This document shows positions 48,022 through 60,471 of a stretch of 64,000 nucleotides of DNA, one piece after another. The DNA is from Spinellus fusiger. Lineage: Eukaryota > Mucoromycota > Mucoromycetes > Mucorales > Phycomycetaceae. The stretch lies in contig JALLLS010000029.1 in assembly GCA_025094145.1 (NCBI GenBank), positions 248,001-312,000 on the forward strand. Direction: 5' to 3'. The notes under the pieces were generated by a model that worked only from the letters and a program-made list of their open reading frames with translations, had not been told where the DNA came from and searched no databases. The position numbers were made by a program, and so were the translations under genes. The number at the start of each line of letters is the position of its first letter. Within the stretch, counting starts at the first letter, position 1.

Positions 48022-51000
48022 TTTCTAAGCACTATTACATCAAAGATTCATGGTTTTCCTGCTTTTGAATTAAATGTAGCATCTTAAAAGGCAATAAAGT
48101 GTCTTTTTCATCCCTTTTTAAAACACACAGGCAGTGATACAAATGTCTATGCAGATATTAATAGTGATTTGGTATCTCTAAGAACTATAAATAAAGAGAT
48201 GTTTTACTCAGAGCATTGTCTATTTTTATTCATTTTCTCTTTAAAAAAGATTGCATATATCGTTATTTCTTTATACATTATAAGCTAATAAGGCATCGTG
48301 TATTATTAGCTTATTGTATATGTTTATTTATTAAACTTAGTAATGAGGCCTTACTGATTTATAAAATACACCAGAAATAATAACTTAGTATCGAGTAAAG
48401 CTCGTGGCGTTCATGAAGTAATAGTATACGGTATGCTTTCAATTATGATTGTCTTGTATATATCATAACAAAGAAAGGTGTGTCATATACTTCCTTTTAG
48501 TACCCTTTTAAAAAATATTGTTATTATTATTTTCAGTTCATATCTAGACCTAAAAACATAGCATGAACAGTGAATTCAATATTTTTATCATCTATTTAGA
48601 ATGAATCAAGTGAAAATTGATTTAACACATTCTAATCTTTTACCGAATGGTGTTGTACTGCTGGATAATTAAAGTCAAAAATAATACTTTAAATAAAAAT
48701 AATTGATGGTTTTACTCGTAGACTCATAGCTTTATGTGTTATTTATTTATTTTAAAAAAGATATATAATATAATAAAAGGAAGTATGAGTTTGATCCTTA
48801 AGCTAAAATTAATAAACAACACTCATTTCTATGTTTATTTATTTATTTATGTTTATGTTTATTACTTCTTATTTTACTTCTAAGGGATGTTTTTCTCTAT
48901 AAAGCTTTTTTCCCTTTACTAGTATTAGTATTAGTATTATAATAATAATAATTATAAACCCTATGAATGAGTTGTGGTACTATTGGTGTATTTATCACAA
49001 CCAACATCTTTTCTTATACTATTTGACTCTTATAGTTAATTTTTTAAAATAAATAAAACATAGGCAAAAGGTTAAAAAGGCATTTTGTTAAATAATAAAA
49101 AGACGTAGAGGTAATCCCGTGAATGTTGGTACATGTAACTGTTTCTTCTTTCTTTTGATTATTATCTCTTGTTTAAATTGATAGAGTTGTTTTATAAATT
49201 TAAGTATGTTTGTATGTTAGTATGTGATACTTAAAGACACTCTACATACAGTGATGTTCACCAATTGATCAATCCACAAGATTACATTATAGTATTGCTA
49301 ATGAAGTATTGCTCTTTGTCTCTTTATTTACATTTGTATTTTAATATTACTGGTGCTAATAATAATGACTGTATAAAATTAAAGAAAGGTAATGGATAGT
49401 TATTCAGCCATACATTGTTAAAAGGTACGATTCTTTAGGCTCTACTATTGAATAGCCTAGAATGTGTGCGCTCGTGGAAACCACACTATACTTTAGAATA
49501 GAGTGCATTGAGGACTTCACTATAGAGCTCTTGGATAAATAATTAAAATTTATAATTAAGTTTTATATATTTTTACATTCAATCTATTAGCAATATGTGA
49601 AAAATAGGATAATGTAACAAAAAGGGACATTTATCATAATACTCCCAGGAAGATATATTGATAGACTTACTACTAGCTATAAGTAAATATCGCAGTAGAT
49701 CATGACTGTTTCTGTCTTTCATAGTAACTATTTCTTCTCAATGTAAATACAAAATGAGTTATCTCTCAATGCAGGCAGAAATAGTATGCCAAAATAACAC
49801 AAATTCATACAGAGTGACTAACTCTACTTTCATGGCGTACTCTTTTCCCAAGGATAATTTAACTTTTTAGAAATGATTCAATGCGTGTGGCACAAAATGG
49901 CTACTGCAGTGTCATCAAATAGAAAGCAATAGAGAAATTGTTTCATTTTATCATTTCTTATTTACTACTGACCTGATGGACTATATTTTAGTGTGTGTTT
50001 TGATTGATAGTGTGAATAAATTGGAGAACCATCAATAAAATCCAAAAGAAGAATGACCTAGAAAGTGATAATGTGTAGAGCCAACCCAAAGTATTACTAA
50101 ACACAGGAGCAACAAACGAGTATAAGGTTAAAGACGATGTTCGGAATCTCAATCAACATAAAGTCTAGGTACATCATACCATTGTTCTTTTTTTTCACAA
50201 GTTAAACAGGCCACTCTATTTTACTTTTTGTGTGCAGTTGGTAATGTTCATACAATGGCATCACAAGGAGGAGGACTATCCAATGTGCCTTCATTGTTCT
50301 TTGACAATAGTATTATATAGTTATAGTTGGTGTCATTTGTGGCTCCTCATAAACTCTTTTGGTAGTCCTTACATGTTCTATTCTCCATTCTAAGGATGTG
50401 TTCATTATTAAAAGACAAGGATGTTTATAGTGTAGGATGGCCTAAGCTTTATTTTGTTCTATTTATTCACCATCTTGTAATATGCCGCCACTTTATTGTT
50501 TTAAGTAGTAGTTATTAGACCATACTTCCGAAACCTTGAATCATTGGTAGTACCTGTGAACTTTATTCCTGTACACAATGTGTGTTTTCCCATGGATCTT
50601 AGTAATTTATAGTTTGAGCTGTTTTTAGGGTGAATGCCTATCAGTATGTATGATACATACATAAGTTGATAGATGAATGGCTATTTGAATGAAGGCATGA
50701 GTGTATGCATAGGCTGTCTTGCTTGTTTCCATTCTCTCTACAAGTGTAATAATTCAAGAGTCAATATCAAATGGAGAATTTAAAAGGGTGTTTTATCTTT
50801 ATTTTTAATATGATCTATATTTACTAATAGTGTTCATTTTAGTCTACAGCTTAGTATGTCCATAAAGACGATTTGTACTCACAATAAAACATTCACATTG
50901 TCATCACAATGGTGTTTGTGGTCATTTTGATTCAAAGTTCAACCCACCATTACACATACCTAGATCTTCTACTTGCTAATACAACAGTAAAACAGTAACA

Positions 51001-51572
51001 GTAATTACAGTAATTACAATAGTAAATAGGTAGTAGCAGTAGTAGCAGTGATAATGAAAAAGACATTGATTTAGAGAGAGAGAGAGAATAGGTGTACTAT
51101 GTTGCAATCACTGTCCTCATCCCTCCGAGAACGCTTCAAATATCCTTCCCTATTTAGCCCTGAAACGTATCAAAGGGTAGAAGTGGATGGTATCCATCTA
51201 CCCACTCACTCCAGTAAGTGGGGACTTATCAAAGGACATTGTATATGCTCAGGTTGATCCATTGAGAGGTTTCTCATCACTATGATTAATGTGAAATACC
51301 ACTAGGAAAACCCATTGAAGTAGTCCATCTACTTTGGGCAGTACTTTACTTGAAAACGTCCTATCCACTCCCTGTCTTCTACCCCTTCTTACACCCTACG
51401 CCTCACGCTTTTAAAATTGAAAAGGGTGTGACTGTTCAAATTGAAAAGAATGGCTTACAAAACATAATAACAGTTGAACAAATCCACTTGCCCAAGACCT
51501 ATTCTATATGAGCCAAATGTCCACTTTTCTCCAAAGTTAGCTAAGAAACACTTTTCACTCATTGTAAGTGGA
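48022..51572. other. AT-rich intergenic region, no gene seen
   Basis: About 3.5 kb of AT-rich DNA with simple repeats (TTTA runs at about 48832-48855, AATAAT at about 48940-48952, GAGAGA at about 51076). I could not support a gene or element here. The final 400 bp are the 3' flank of the KxDL gene and are less AT-rich. Confidence 0.45.
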
Positions 51573-51991
51573 CTATTCATCTTCTAGGACAGGCGGAGGG
51601 TATTTCTCCAGTATAAACTTAGTTTCCTCTGGATATTTCTGACCAAGGCATCTTTTGATATACCTACAAAAGACATGAGTGGGTTAGAAATAGATGGGAG
51701 CTTACCCCAACTTAGCATAGACGCTGTCCAAATCTTTTTTTATTTCCTTGAGGAGTTTTGTGTGGGACTCAAAGTGTTTGTGAACGTCTTGATAGCGTAC
51801 CCTGCTGAATTCGTTAAACGCCCCCAAGTTGCGCTGTGTGTTTTGATAGATGACAATGCTTTAGGGCAATGTTAGAGAGGCGTGGGCCATGCATTTCCTT
51901 ACCACTCTTCCTGGTGCTGGAGCATACGTTGAATGTCTTGCTCATTTCTCATGTCATGGAGTTGCTCAGCAAGGTGTTTGGGTGTGCTCAT
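51573..51991 (-). CDS. kxd1: KxDL-motif protein (KXD1 / BORC-type subunit homologue)
   Basis: Small coiled-coil protein of the KXD1 family. In animals KXD1 belongs to the BORC complex that controls lysosome positioning; in yeast the homologue belongs to the BLOC-1-like endosomal complex. Minus-strand exons inferred: 51991-51903, 51858-51706, 51663-51573; introns 44 and 42 nt; 110 aa. The sequence begins MSTPKHLAEQLHDMRNEQD. It then has NLGAFNEFSRVRYQDVHKHF and the diagnostic TKLLKEIKKDLDSVYAKLG (K-x-D-L core as KKDLD), followed by CLGQKYPEE. The length and order match the family. Helical heptad pattern throughout; no signal or TM segment. The function in this fungus is inferred only from the family. 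Confidence 0.85.
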
Positions 51992-52195
51992 GGACAAAGA
52001 GGGTGGCGGCTGTTGAAAAGAAGAGTGAGCTGCATTTTCTTTTCTTATCAAAGGGACACTTTCTAGGGACATTCTTTCTAGAATCTACCTGTCCTGGCTT
52101 TTAACATGGCTTTTAACATGGCTCTTAACATGTTGACCAGGACAAGAAAAGGAATTGAGGTGGTATAAGCCTACTCTTCTTGGGTAGGCATGCAT

Positions 52196-52236
52196 ATGTA
52201 CATGTGTGTACATGTGTGTACATGTGTGTACATGTG
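52196..52236. repeat. 10-bp tandem repeat
   Basis: Four copies of TACATGTGTG in a row. Confidence 0.9.
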
Positions 52237-52956
52237 TGCTTCGACTGTCAAGCCTAAGGCAGGCAGGTCAGTCGGTCAAGGCCTACCGAAGTAGCGGATG
52301 GATATGTTTCAGTGTGTAAAGTGTATCACTGTTGATAAACAGTGTCTCAAAACACCAAATAAAAGGCATTGGAGAAAGCGGACTATTTGTGTGTGTGTGT
52401 GTGTATTCTTTGCTTCTTCATGGTGGACAAAGACTGTGTGCCACGTTACTCTTAGGGTCGTCTGCTATTGAATGTCTGTAGAGGCATCAACCCCATGGTG
52501 ACTAGCAACAGGGCTAAAGAAGTAATCAAGTGAGGATGGCTACAGTTGACGCGTTTCTCTACACTCCTTTACCCTCCACACCTTAGTAACTTGGTGAGCC
52601 ACTGAGTGAGTGGATCACTAAGCTACCTTTATATCAGACACGGAGTTGAATTCGAAGCAAGATCAGACTGTATTCACCTTGCTTTACTCCTCTTCTTGCT
52701 CTCCTCATGCTCTACAAACATACAAGCAGATCAAGCAAGAGGAGGTCTATAAGGAATGTCATGCAACTCTTTCTACTGCCTGTGTGTCAAGAAGCCTTTC
52801 TCATGGCAAGAGAGCTGACAGCCAGTATCGGGACTTGACCGAAAGCTGCTTTTAATTAATGTACATATAATATGTCAATCTATATATATTTATATAATTC
52901 TGTATTTATTTATATATTTATATATGTATTTATATAGTTGTACATTTACATGGACA

Positions 52957-53209
52957 TGTTATGAGCAAAATGAACCCTGTAATGGCCAACAGTAGAATCC
53001 AATGGATCCTGTCTAGATGACTGGACAAGGGAGAGGATTGCAACCAGAGTAGACTGCTGTTGTGAGCCAATGACAGGAGCACATTAGAGTGAACCATTGG
53101 ACTCCTACCAGTTATAGTCTGTTACAAATAGTGTCCATTGTTCTCAGTAAAGAGCAATAAAGAGCAACAGAGTTCTTTAAGCTAAATTGGGTTAATTATA
53201 CATAAAACA
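52957..53209. repeat. Candidate solo LTR (253 bp)
   Basis: Starts TGTTATGAGC and ends CATAAAACA, near-inverted termini, with an internal GAGCAATAAAGAGC polyadenylation-like stretch. No target-site duplication is evident, so this is only a candidate. Confidence 0.3.
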
Positions 53210-53444
53210 TATGTCTCTTGCATTTCTCTTGCTCCATGTAAGATATGTGAATGTGGAACCAAGAAACAAGTCCTATTGTACGCACTGGTTTGTATTTCTT
53301 TCTTTCCCACTCATACCCATTGCTTACATTTCTTATAGTACAAGAGATAGTACCCCTCCCTCTATCTCTTCTCTCCTACTCCCCCCAATCTTGCTTCTGT
53401 CTTTACTTTCTACTCTTCAATCCCACTCCCTCTTCCCCCCCAAA

Positions 53445-53710
53445 ATAAATAAATATAGAAATATAGAAATAGATATAAAAAAATATAGATAAAAATACAA
53501 AAATACAAAAATATAGATAAAAATACAAAAATATAGATAAAAATATAGATAAAAATATAGTTAAAAATACAAGAATACAAAAATACAAAAATACAAAAAT
53601 ACAAAAATACAAAAATACAAAAATACAAAAATTAGAAAAGCAAAAAAGCGCAAGAACAGAATAGAAAAGAGAAAAGAGAAAAGTAAGAAATAGAGAAATA
53701 AAGAAATAAA
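53445..53710. repeat. AAAATACA / AAATAGA tandem array
   Basis: Over 20 degenerate units of 6-8 bp upstream of the F-box gene. On the minus strand it gives artificial Phe/Ile/Cys-Tyr-rich reading frames. Confidence 0.92.
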
Positions 53711-53873
53711 GAAACTGGACTTGACTCCTCCCTCCCCTTTAAAATTCTTTTCTAATTTATATTCTTTGGACACTTTTCCCCTTTTTTATCTTTCTTCTTT
53801 CTAGTCAACTCTCTTTTTTATCTTTTTCTTTTTTATATATATCTTGTCTTTAAATATACATCTGTCTTCAAAT

Positions 53874-55484
53874 ATGAAGTCACTTCTCTGTCTATTTCTA
53901 TCGATTGCTTTGGATTCGATGCGTTCATGGATACACGCCTGGATACATGTCTCTGCTACCATCACTGCCATCATCCGTGTTTCTTCTGCCGTCACTCAGA
54001 AACAACCCTATGAACACATCATGCCTAGACGCCACTCACTGCACTCTAAACGCAATTACAGTATCACCAAAAAACAATCCACTTCCATCCGACGTCTTCC
54101 TAACGAAGTACTTATGGTTGTCTTTGAAATGTTGGCTGTCGGCCGTAAGAGGGACCTCTTGAATTGTACTCTTGTCAGTAAACTATGGCACGACCTTGTG
54201 ACACCTGTACTGTGGAGAGCACCAGTCCCTCGTCAGCCTATTTGCTGTCTTCCTCAGTTTATGTCTTTGGGCACTACCACACGATCACACTCCAAGCCTA
54301 GCCACCACTGTAGCCTAGCAACGAATGACCGTCACCATGAAACAACATCTCATCGTCTTGGCAACACATTTCCCATCTACCTCACCAAGTACGGACATGC
54401 CATTCGCAGTCTCAACCTTTCTAATGCAGCCGCCCATCTTACGGACTGTTCTGTTCGGCACATTGTTCGCTACTGCCCAAATCTGATTTCTATTCAACTG
54501 GCAAACTGTCGGCATATCACAAACGAAAGTCTCAAATTCCTTGCTAGATCCGTGTGCGCCCCCCATCTGCGTGTTCTCAACATTCAGAATTGCCTACAAA
54601 TCTCTGACAGCGGCCTCAACTTTCTTGCAGCAGAGTGCTCTTCTCTGGAGACTCTCCAATTGGGTGGGTGTGTCCGCATCTCAAACCAGGGTGTTACGCA
54701 TCTCATCAAGGCATCAAGCCGTACTCTCCGACGCCTTTGTCTGAGTGACTGTAGCCGCGTGACAGGTACAACCATCTACCAAATTGCCAAACTCTGTCGT
54801 ACTCGCTTGGAATGGCTTGACATTGCCCGGATTGGCACCGTTCAGCATGCTGATCTTGTTGGACTCCTCAAATACTGTCCCAATCTGACTCGACTCAACT
54901 TGGCTCGCTCAAAATCCATTCTTCTTCGTCAATTGCAGGAACAACGACAGGAGCAACGACGCCATCAGTACCGTAGGCACTCCAATGAAGAAGACGACTT
55001 TATCCTCTCTCTTATGGAATCACCTGTCAACCCATTAGATGAGCTGATTGAGATGCTCCGACGCTATAATATTCAGCCAACACTTACCTCCTTCTTCTCA
55101 CATAACCAGCGCTATGAGAACCAGTACCAACGCCTGGTCAAACAAGACGATGTTTCTGATGTGACCCTTGAGCTTATTATCACACAGTTACCACGCCTGG
55201 CCCATCTGGATCTATCGCACTGGACCTGTCTTACGGACACTGCTATTTGTATTCTCTCTAAACATGGTTCGGCATTGACCCATTTGAATCTTTCGGGATG
55301 CAAAAACATCACTTATCGCATGTTTGGCTACCTTTCTGGTCTCTGTCATCGCAATCAAAAGCTCACTAATATCACACTAAATGAAGTTGTGGCACATGGA
55401 GATACTCAAGAAGACCACCGTACCGAAGAGTGGATAAGAAATCTAGTACACGCTCAAAGAACAAATACTACCACTAGCTTCTGA
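53874..55484 (+). CDS. F-box / leucine-rich-repeat protein (AMN1/Grr1-like)
   Basis: Predicted substrate receptor of an SCF ubiquitin ligase: the F-box binds Skp1 and the LRRs recruit targets. Single exon, 536 aa from ATG 53874. The F-box is at about residues 70-115 (SIRRLPNEVLMVVFEML, then LLNCTLVSKLWHDLVTPVLW). From about residue 170 come cysteine-containing LRRs of the AMN1/Grr1 type (CPNLISIQLANCRHITNESL, LRVLNIQNCLQISDSGLNFL, LETLQLGGCVRISNQGVTHL, LRRLCLSDCSRVTGTTI). A charged insert follows (QLQEQRQEQRRHQYRRH) and then two more LRRs (LAHLDLSHWTCLTDTAICIL, ALTHLNLSGCKNITYRMFGY). The N-terminal 49 residues are hydrophobic and unusual for this family; Met 54021 (MPRRHSLHSKRN, 487 aa) is an equally likely start. 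The GC content is clearly higher than in the flanks. Confidence 0.88.
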   Translation: MKSLLCLFLSIALDSMRSWIHAWIHVSATITAIIRVSSAVTQKQPYEHIMPRRHSLHSKRNYSITKKQSTSIRRLPNEVLMVVFEMLAVGRKRDLLNCTLVSKLWHDLVTPVLWRAPVPRQPICCLPQFMSLGTTTRSHSKPSHHCSLATNDRHHETTSHRLGNTFPIYLTKYGHAIRSLNLSNAAAHLTDCSVRHIVRYCPNLISIQLANCRHITNESLKFLARSVCAPHLRVLNIQNCLQISDSGLNFLAAECSSLETLQLGGCVRISNQGVTHLIKASSRTLRRLCLSDCSRVTGTTIYQIAKLCRTRLEWLDIARIGTVQHADLVGLLKYCPNLTRLNLARSKSILLRQLQEQRQEQRRHQYRRHSNEEDDFILSLMESPVNPLDELIEMLRRYNIQPTLTSFFSHNQRYENQYQRLVKQDDVSDVTLELIITQLPRLAHLDLSHWTCLTDTAICILSKHGSALTHLNLSGCKNITYRMFGYLSGLCHRNQKLTNITLNEVVAHGDTQEDHRTEEWIRNLVHAQRTNTTTSF

Positions 55485-56454
55485 TGTCTGTACATAACCC
55501 ATGTCTCTTATTATTATTATCTTTTTTTGTATCATTTTTGTCCTATAGTGTATTGCTTTATCTTTGTACAGAAAGCCAAGTCGAAAGGCATCCAAATAAA
55601 TATCTTTATCTTTATCTCTATACTCCGCATAATGGAACATAGTGGGTTTCTACTTTGGATACCTTACCAGAGTCACTGATGCCTTGTTCTTTTGTCAATT
55701 GGACTCTTTAGAATTAAACCTTGGTATGGGCCTAAGGATAGAAAATGGAAGAAACAAAGAAATAGAATGAAGAAACGTGACGTCCTAATCCCCTAGGATA
55801 GGGTCATTGGTACTATGTTATCTCTCTCTCTAAATCCCTCTCAAGTGTCTAGATTTCCTTTTCTTTTTCTTATAGACCTGTTCCTCTAGAAGCTACGATA
55901 GCTAAACTATTTCATAAAATGAGTCATGGATAGCTTCATTATGATCATTATTACTATACAAAATAATATTGGCTCAGTATCGAATGTCAATTTGGGAATA
56001 GAAAATCCTGTCTATTTTCTTTAGACTGGTATGAAACATTAACCCTTTATGTTTTATGCATTCCATAAAACTAGTTCGGAGAGAGCCATTAAAGTCATGG
56101 ATAATAAAGTCACTAGCTCTCTTCACAACCTTGAACATTTGTCTGTGGGTTTTCAGATGATTTTTATTAGAGAATTCCAATCAGTCTGAGTGGTAGGGCT
56201 TTAACAAGACTGAGCAGAGGACATTTATTAAGTCAACAGAAATAGGCGGATAAGTAGGTCAGTGGATAAGTAGATATCCAAGATAGATATAATATAATGC
56301 ACTGTTTATTTCATATAACTTCACTTCATGCAATGCAACTGTTAGGAGAAAAGAATAATAGAATACAATAGAATAGAATATACACTTATAGTCTATAATC
56401 AAAGACATGGGGAGAAGTGGTAACGTAGAAAATATATAGTCTGGTGGGTGTTTT
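55485..56454. other. Intergenic between convergent genes
   Basis: 3' flanks of the F-box and monooxygenase genes. AATAAATATCTTTATCTTTA-type repeats occur at about 55595-55620. No gene supported. Confidence 0.5.
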
Positions 56455-58491
56455 CTACTGTATAGAAATGTTGAGTATGTTATTCAGGTAATTGAATCCC
56501 TTCTCCATGTCCTCGATTGTATTAATTAGCATACTTTGGGCCACATAGAGGTCTGGTCGCAATACTATCATAGCGACACCGGCGGTCTTCTTTATAAGAC
56601 TATCAAGACCAACGCGTTTTGTAATGCATCTGTCTTCTAAGCTACCCTCTTTCCACCAGATATCATCGCTTTCTGATGATCTGTGTGGCTCTACAGGAGT
56701 ATTCCATGCTGAAGTAACCACCAATGGACACACATTAGGGTAGTTGGACACCTTCTTCAAAAAGTCGTTGGCTAGGTCATTGGGTTTGCACGCAATAGGA
56801 CATGTACTGATCCATAGCACAACAAACTTTGAGTTTCCTTCCAAAATACTATGTAATGGCTTTGACACAACTGTATCCTTGACAGTACGACGGCATAGGG
56901 GAGATGTGTTCTTCATAAATTCACCCACGGTGATCAATCCTGGTGTACTTACTCCATGGAGTGGAGAATCCTTGATTCTGAGATAGATCTAGTATGGGGT
57001 CAGTCAACCATTTGCTTGGCAGTGCTACCTGTTGAATATTCTGGACTGTGGAACCAGGAATAGAGGTGAAAGACAACATAAATCGAATCACCATGTTGCG
57101 AATGGTTTCTAAGCGTACATTAGAGGTTGTTTGTTGTGTGGGCTAGACTTACTAATAATCCAACTATCAGAAAAAGCGATACTAAAACCTCTGGAAGCAT
57201 TTTTCATGATCATCTCAGCAATTGGCTTGCGCTAATGCAAGATATGGTAAGATATAGGGGTCCATAACAAACAACACTTACTTCCAATGTGTAGGAATCT
57301 AACAACATCTCTGGATCCCTGGAGTGTCCAGAGAGAACAAGTGACAGCTTCCATGCCAAGTCTTTAGCTATTCGTAGATTATCAGTAATGATGTATGTAG
57401 TAGTATAATTTACCATCTTGTAAACCCAAGTTCATACCCTGTCCTCCTGCGGGGGAGTGGCAGTGAGCAGCATCTATTAAGAATTAAGTACTTGTTTGAC
57501 GATAAGAAAAAGAAATACCTCCTGCTAAGAAAACACGGCCACGACGATAGGTATCTACAATACGCTCACTGATACGGAAATTACTTGTCCAGACAGCCTC
57601 ACCCATTTGTATATCGAGAGAACCCACTCTCTGGGTGATAGCCTTCTTGAACAATTCCAATATATTTTCAGTGGATCCATTCTCAAAACCGTGCATGATT
57701 TCAGAACTATTTACTTTCACATCTTCTCCTTCCCGCAACACTCTGAAAAGTTTAACATGGCTTTCTGCTCCAAATGGTTTATAAGGAATAATCATCATTG
57801 GGCCATCGTGGTGGAAAAAAACATTCAGGTGGTTCATGAGACGGCTATCAACATCCTTGCCAGTCAATACTACATCAGCCATTGTGAATCTTTTTTTTAT
57901 TGGCACACCATCATAGGGCCAGTCTTTGGTGGATTGGCGTACTGCAGAACGAACACCATCTGCACCCACTAGATATGAGCTCTTTACAGTAAAAGTGTCA
58001 GGTTCTCCTTCAGTTTGAAGCACAACCTCTACTCCGGTACTATGTTGTACATAAGAAACCAACTGTGTATTCCAGTGAACCTTTCCTCCTTTCTTGTTGA
58101 ATTGATTTTCTATGATATGTTCTGTACCAAATTGTGGAATTAGGCTGTAGTGCGGGAACTCGGTGTCTCCGCCAGCATTTGCCTGTCCAAGCTATATTGC
58201 AGTGATGGTGAGTTGACAAAGGTATTTCATCTTATATCAGCTTACAAAATTGCCATTAGAGAAGAACTGCATGCCATGGATTGGTAAGATTTCACTTATG
58301 AGAGGTGCTAGTAGTCCATCCACTGCCATTAATTCAAGCGATCGAGAAGATATTGCGAGAGCACGACTTTCAGTTGAATTGCCGGATTTCCTATCCAATA
58401 GATAGACTGAATGACCTTTGATAGTCATTAGGTAGGCAAGGTAAAGACCAACGGGTCCAGCACCACATATAATTATATCAACAGACTGCAT
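56455..58491 (-). CDS. FAD-dependent aromatic monooxygenase (phenol 2-monooxygenase type), 7 exons
   Basis: Predicted NAD(P)H-dependent flavoprotein hydroxylase of the PHBH/phenol hydroxylase group. Minus-strand exons inferred: 58491-58246, 58191-57519, 57473-57414, 57367-57282, 57231-57153, 57108-57029, 56988-56455; introns are only 40-54 nt. All phases agree, giving 585 aa. FAD motifs: N-terminal GxGxxG in DIIICGAGPVGLYLAYLM, the middle DG motif SYLVGADGVRSAVRQ, and the C-terminal GD motif RRGRVFLAGDAAHCHSPAGG, created by joining exons 2 and 3, with GQGMNLGLQDAKDLAWKL after it. The C-terminal 160 residues match the thioredoxin-like tail of phenol hydroxylases (HGVSTPGLITVGEF, then a decayed-CxxC region TCPIACKPND). 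Start Met 58491; a longer open frame reaches 58527. The substrate is unknown, and there is no neighbouring biosynthetic gene. Confidence 0.9.
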
Positions 58492-60471
58492 AGTTAAGAA
58501 AGAATTTGTTAAATTGTAAGAATACATTCTTTTTGTGAGTGTTCTTATATACTCGGAATCTAAATATGAGCATATGACAATAACTCGATGAGAGGATAGA
58601 TGTACTATACAAAGTTATTTTGGTCGAAGATTTTCTTCAAAGACTGCCTCAATAGACAATCTTGAACTCTTTTGTTTTGCTTGACCCTTTATAATACGTT
58701 GAACTCTTATTTAAATAATATTTTCTTTTTGATGTATAGTATTATAGAGCTACAGAATTATCATCCTACTACTCTATTACAGATCAGTTGAACTGATTCT
58801 ATACGAATACTTGTTGAACTTTACAGCAGGGATGAGTCGTTTAGTGTGACCATTCGATGCTTTCCCCGTTTTTATCCGACTCAGTGCACGGGTGCTACTA
58901 AACCATTTTCATCATCGAGTATAATGACTGCAGAATATCAAAGCACAGTATAAGTTAATCTGGGAAATGAATAATTGTGGACGGCTCTTGCCTTTTTTGG
59001 TCCCTTTTTTTTTCGATCAAGGGCTTCGCATATGGGTTCTCTTTCTCTCTCTAGAGTAATATAAAACATGGATCCATTGTTCTAGATAGGATCCAAATAT
59101 TGGAATAAAGCTTATCTGAAAGTTAAAATAGAAATAAGAACTTTATGAAAAGGTGGAAGGCAAGGCAATACCAGTAATTGTGATATGAGGATGCAAACTA
59201 CTTACAAAACATTTGTCTCCCAATAGTGTATATAGAAGTTAGGAATATAAAAATAAAAATAAAAATAAAAAGTACACATATTCCTTAAAGACTTGGATGA
59301 CTTATCTGGAACTAGATTCAGGAACAGAAATACCTTGATGGGAGTGATGAATTCGGAGGCAATCGGATGTTAAATGACTTGATGAGCAACAGTAAATACA
59401 AGTGCCACATCGGCTTCACTTAAGACCGCAGCAGTATGAGTTTTTGAATCAAATTGATAAACATACCTTTTTGTAGAAGAAAAGGAAGAAGAATCGAATA
59501 GTGAACACCAAGATCAAATGGATCTCATTTAGGGACTAATAGTTTACCCATAGCATAGGCCGTATTCTGTAGACTGTATAACGTATATGCGACGGCTATG
59601 GCAATAGTGTGAGAGTGTAAAGTGTGACTACCCTATCTTGGATGTTTGGTAAAAACACAGTTGCATTGATAAGTAGAACCCCCACGTCATAGGGAATAAA
59701 ATAGAAAATTAATATAGAAAGTATATTTCTCTACTTCAATAATAATAATAATAAAAGACATTGGTTTGAGCCACTGCCTGGAAGTACAAACAAGTACTAT
59801 AGACTTTGAAGACTTTGGTAGTTGGCTGTTTCTTGTTCTCAACTTACTCTCTTTGTGTTTCTTTCCCTTTTGTTGGCTTCGTTCTGTGTTTGCACAAAGT
59901 GCCACAGCCTATTCAAGTACCTGTTTGTATCCCGCCCTTTTACTTCTCCTAAGTTATTGCCTTCACTTCCCCACACTAGTTATCTCTTGCGCAAACAAGG
60001 ATATCCCCAAATCCTTATTTTTTCTTTTCCCGCTGATGATCTGTGCCAGTAGCCAGCCATTCAAGCCCTATGTGTCTCGATTAAGATATTTAGTGCTCTT
60101 AATTACAGTAGTACTCTTTTTGTGGTACTATACTCAGCTATAAACAACTTTTTTGGTTTGAGTATTTGTATTAAAAGACTCTCCTGCCTAATCTAGTTGT
60201 GACCTCTTTATCAATATTTAAAGAGCTATACGCTATTTCTGGAATATTTTACTCATTTTTTTTAGAAAGAGAAAAATGTGTATAAGAAGCATATACCAAT
60301 TTTTAAGGATGAACCTCAAAGTATTGTATTTTATTCTCCATATGATTCAGACATCAATTTTTTAATGGATCTTTTAGCCACCCAGTATGGCTTTTAATAA
60401 GTTATAAGGCATGCATATAAACACTTTGAATGCATGAAAAATTAAGATAAAGAGAGAGAAGCATTAAATTT
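58492..60471. other. Intergenic; uncertain hydrophobic frame
   Basis: Promoter side of the monooxygenase and spacer. At 59766-60143 (+) a 125-codon frame without an initial ATG has hydrophobic blocks (LFLVLNLLSLCFFPF) and ends in a TM-like tail (YLVLLITVVLFLWYYTQL). It lies in unusually CT-rich DNA. It could be an exon of an unrecognised small membrane protein or just CT-rich sequence. I do not call it a gene. Confidence 0.35.

Larger units (their letters stand above)
51992..53873. other. Intergenic region rich in tandem repeats
   Basis: Divergent promoter region between the KxDL and F-box genes. It holds tandem TGGCTTTTAACA units (about 52098-52130), ACATGTGTGT units (52196-52236), a (GT)n run (about 52389-52405), a candidate LTR (52957-53209) and an AAAATACA array. 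A 70-aa stop-free stretch at 52646-52855 lacks an ATG and is not called a gene. Confidence 0.5.

Noticed and set aside
52646..52855. 70-codon frame upstream of the F-box gene as a CDS
   Set aside because: No ATG in frame, no recognisable domain, no clear splice partner.
53403..53773. Phe/Ile/Cys-rich minus-strand frames
   Set aside because: Translation of the AAAATACA tandem array; no protein-like complexity.
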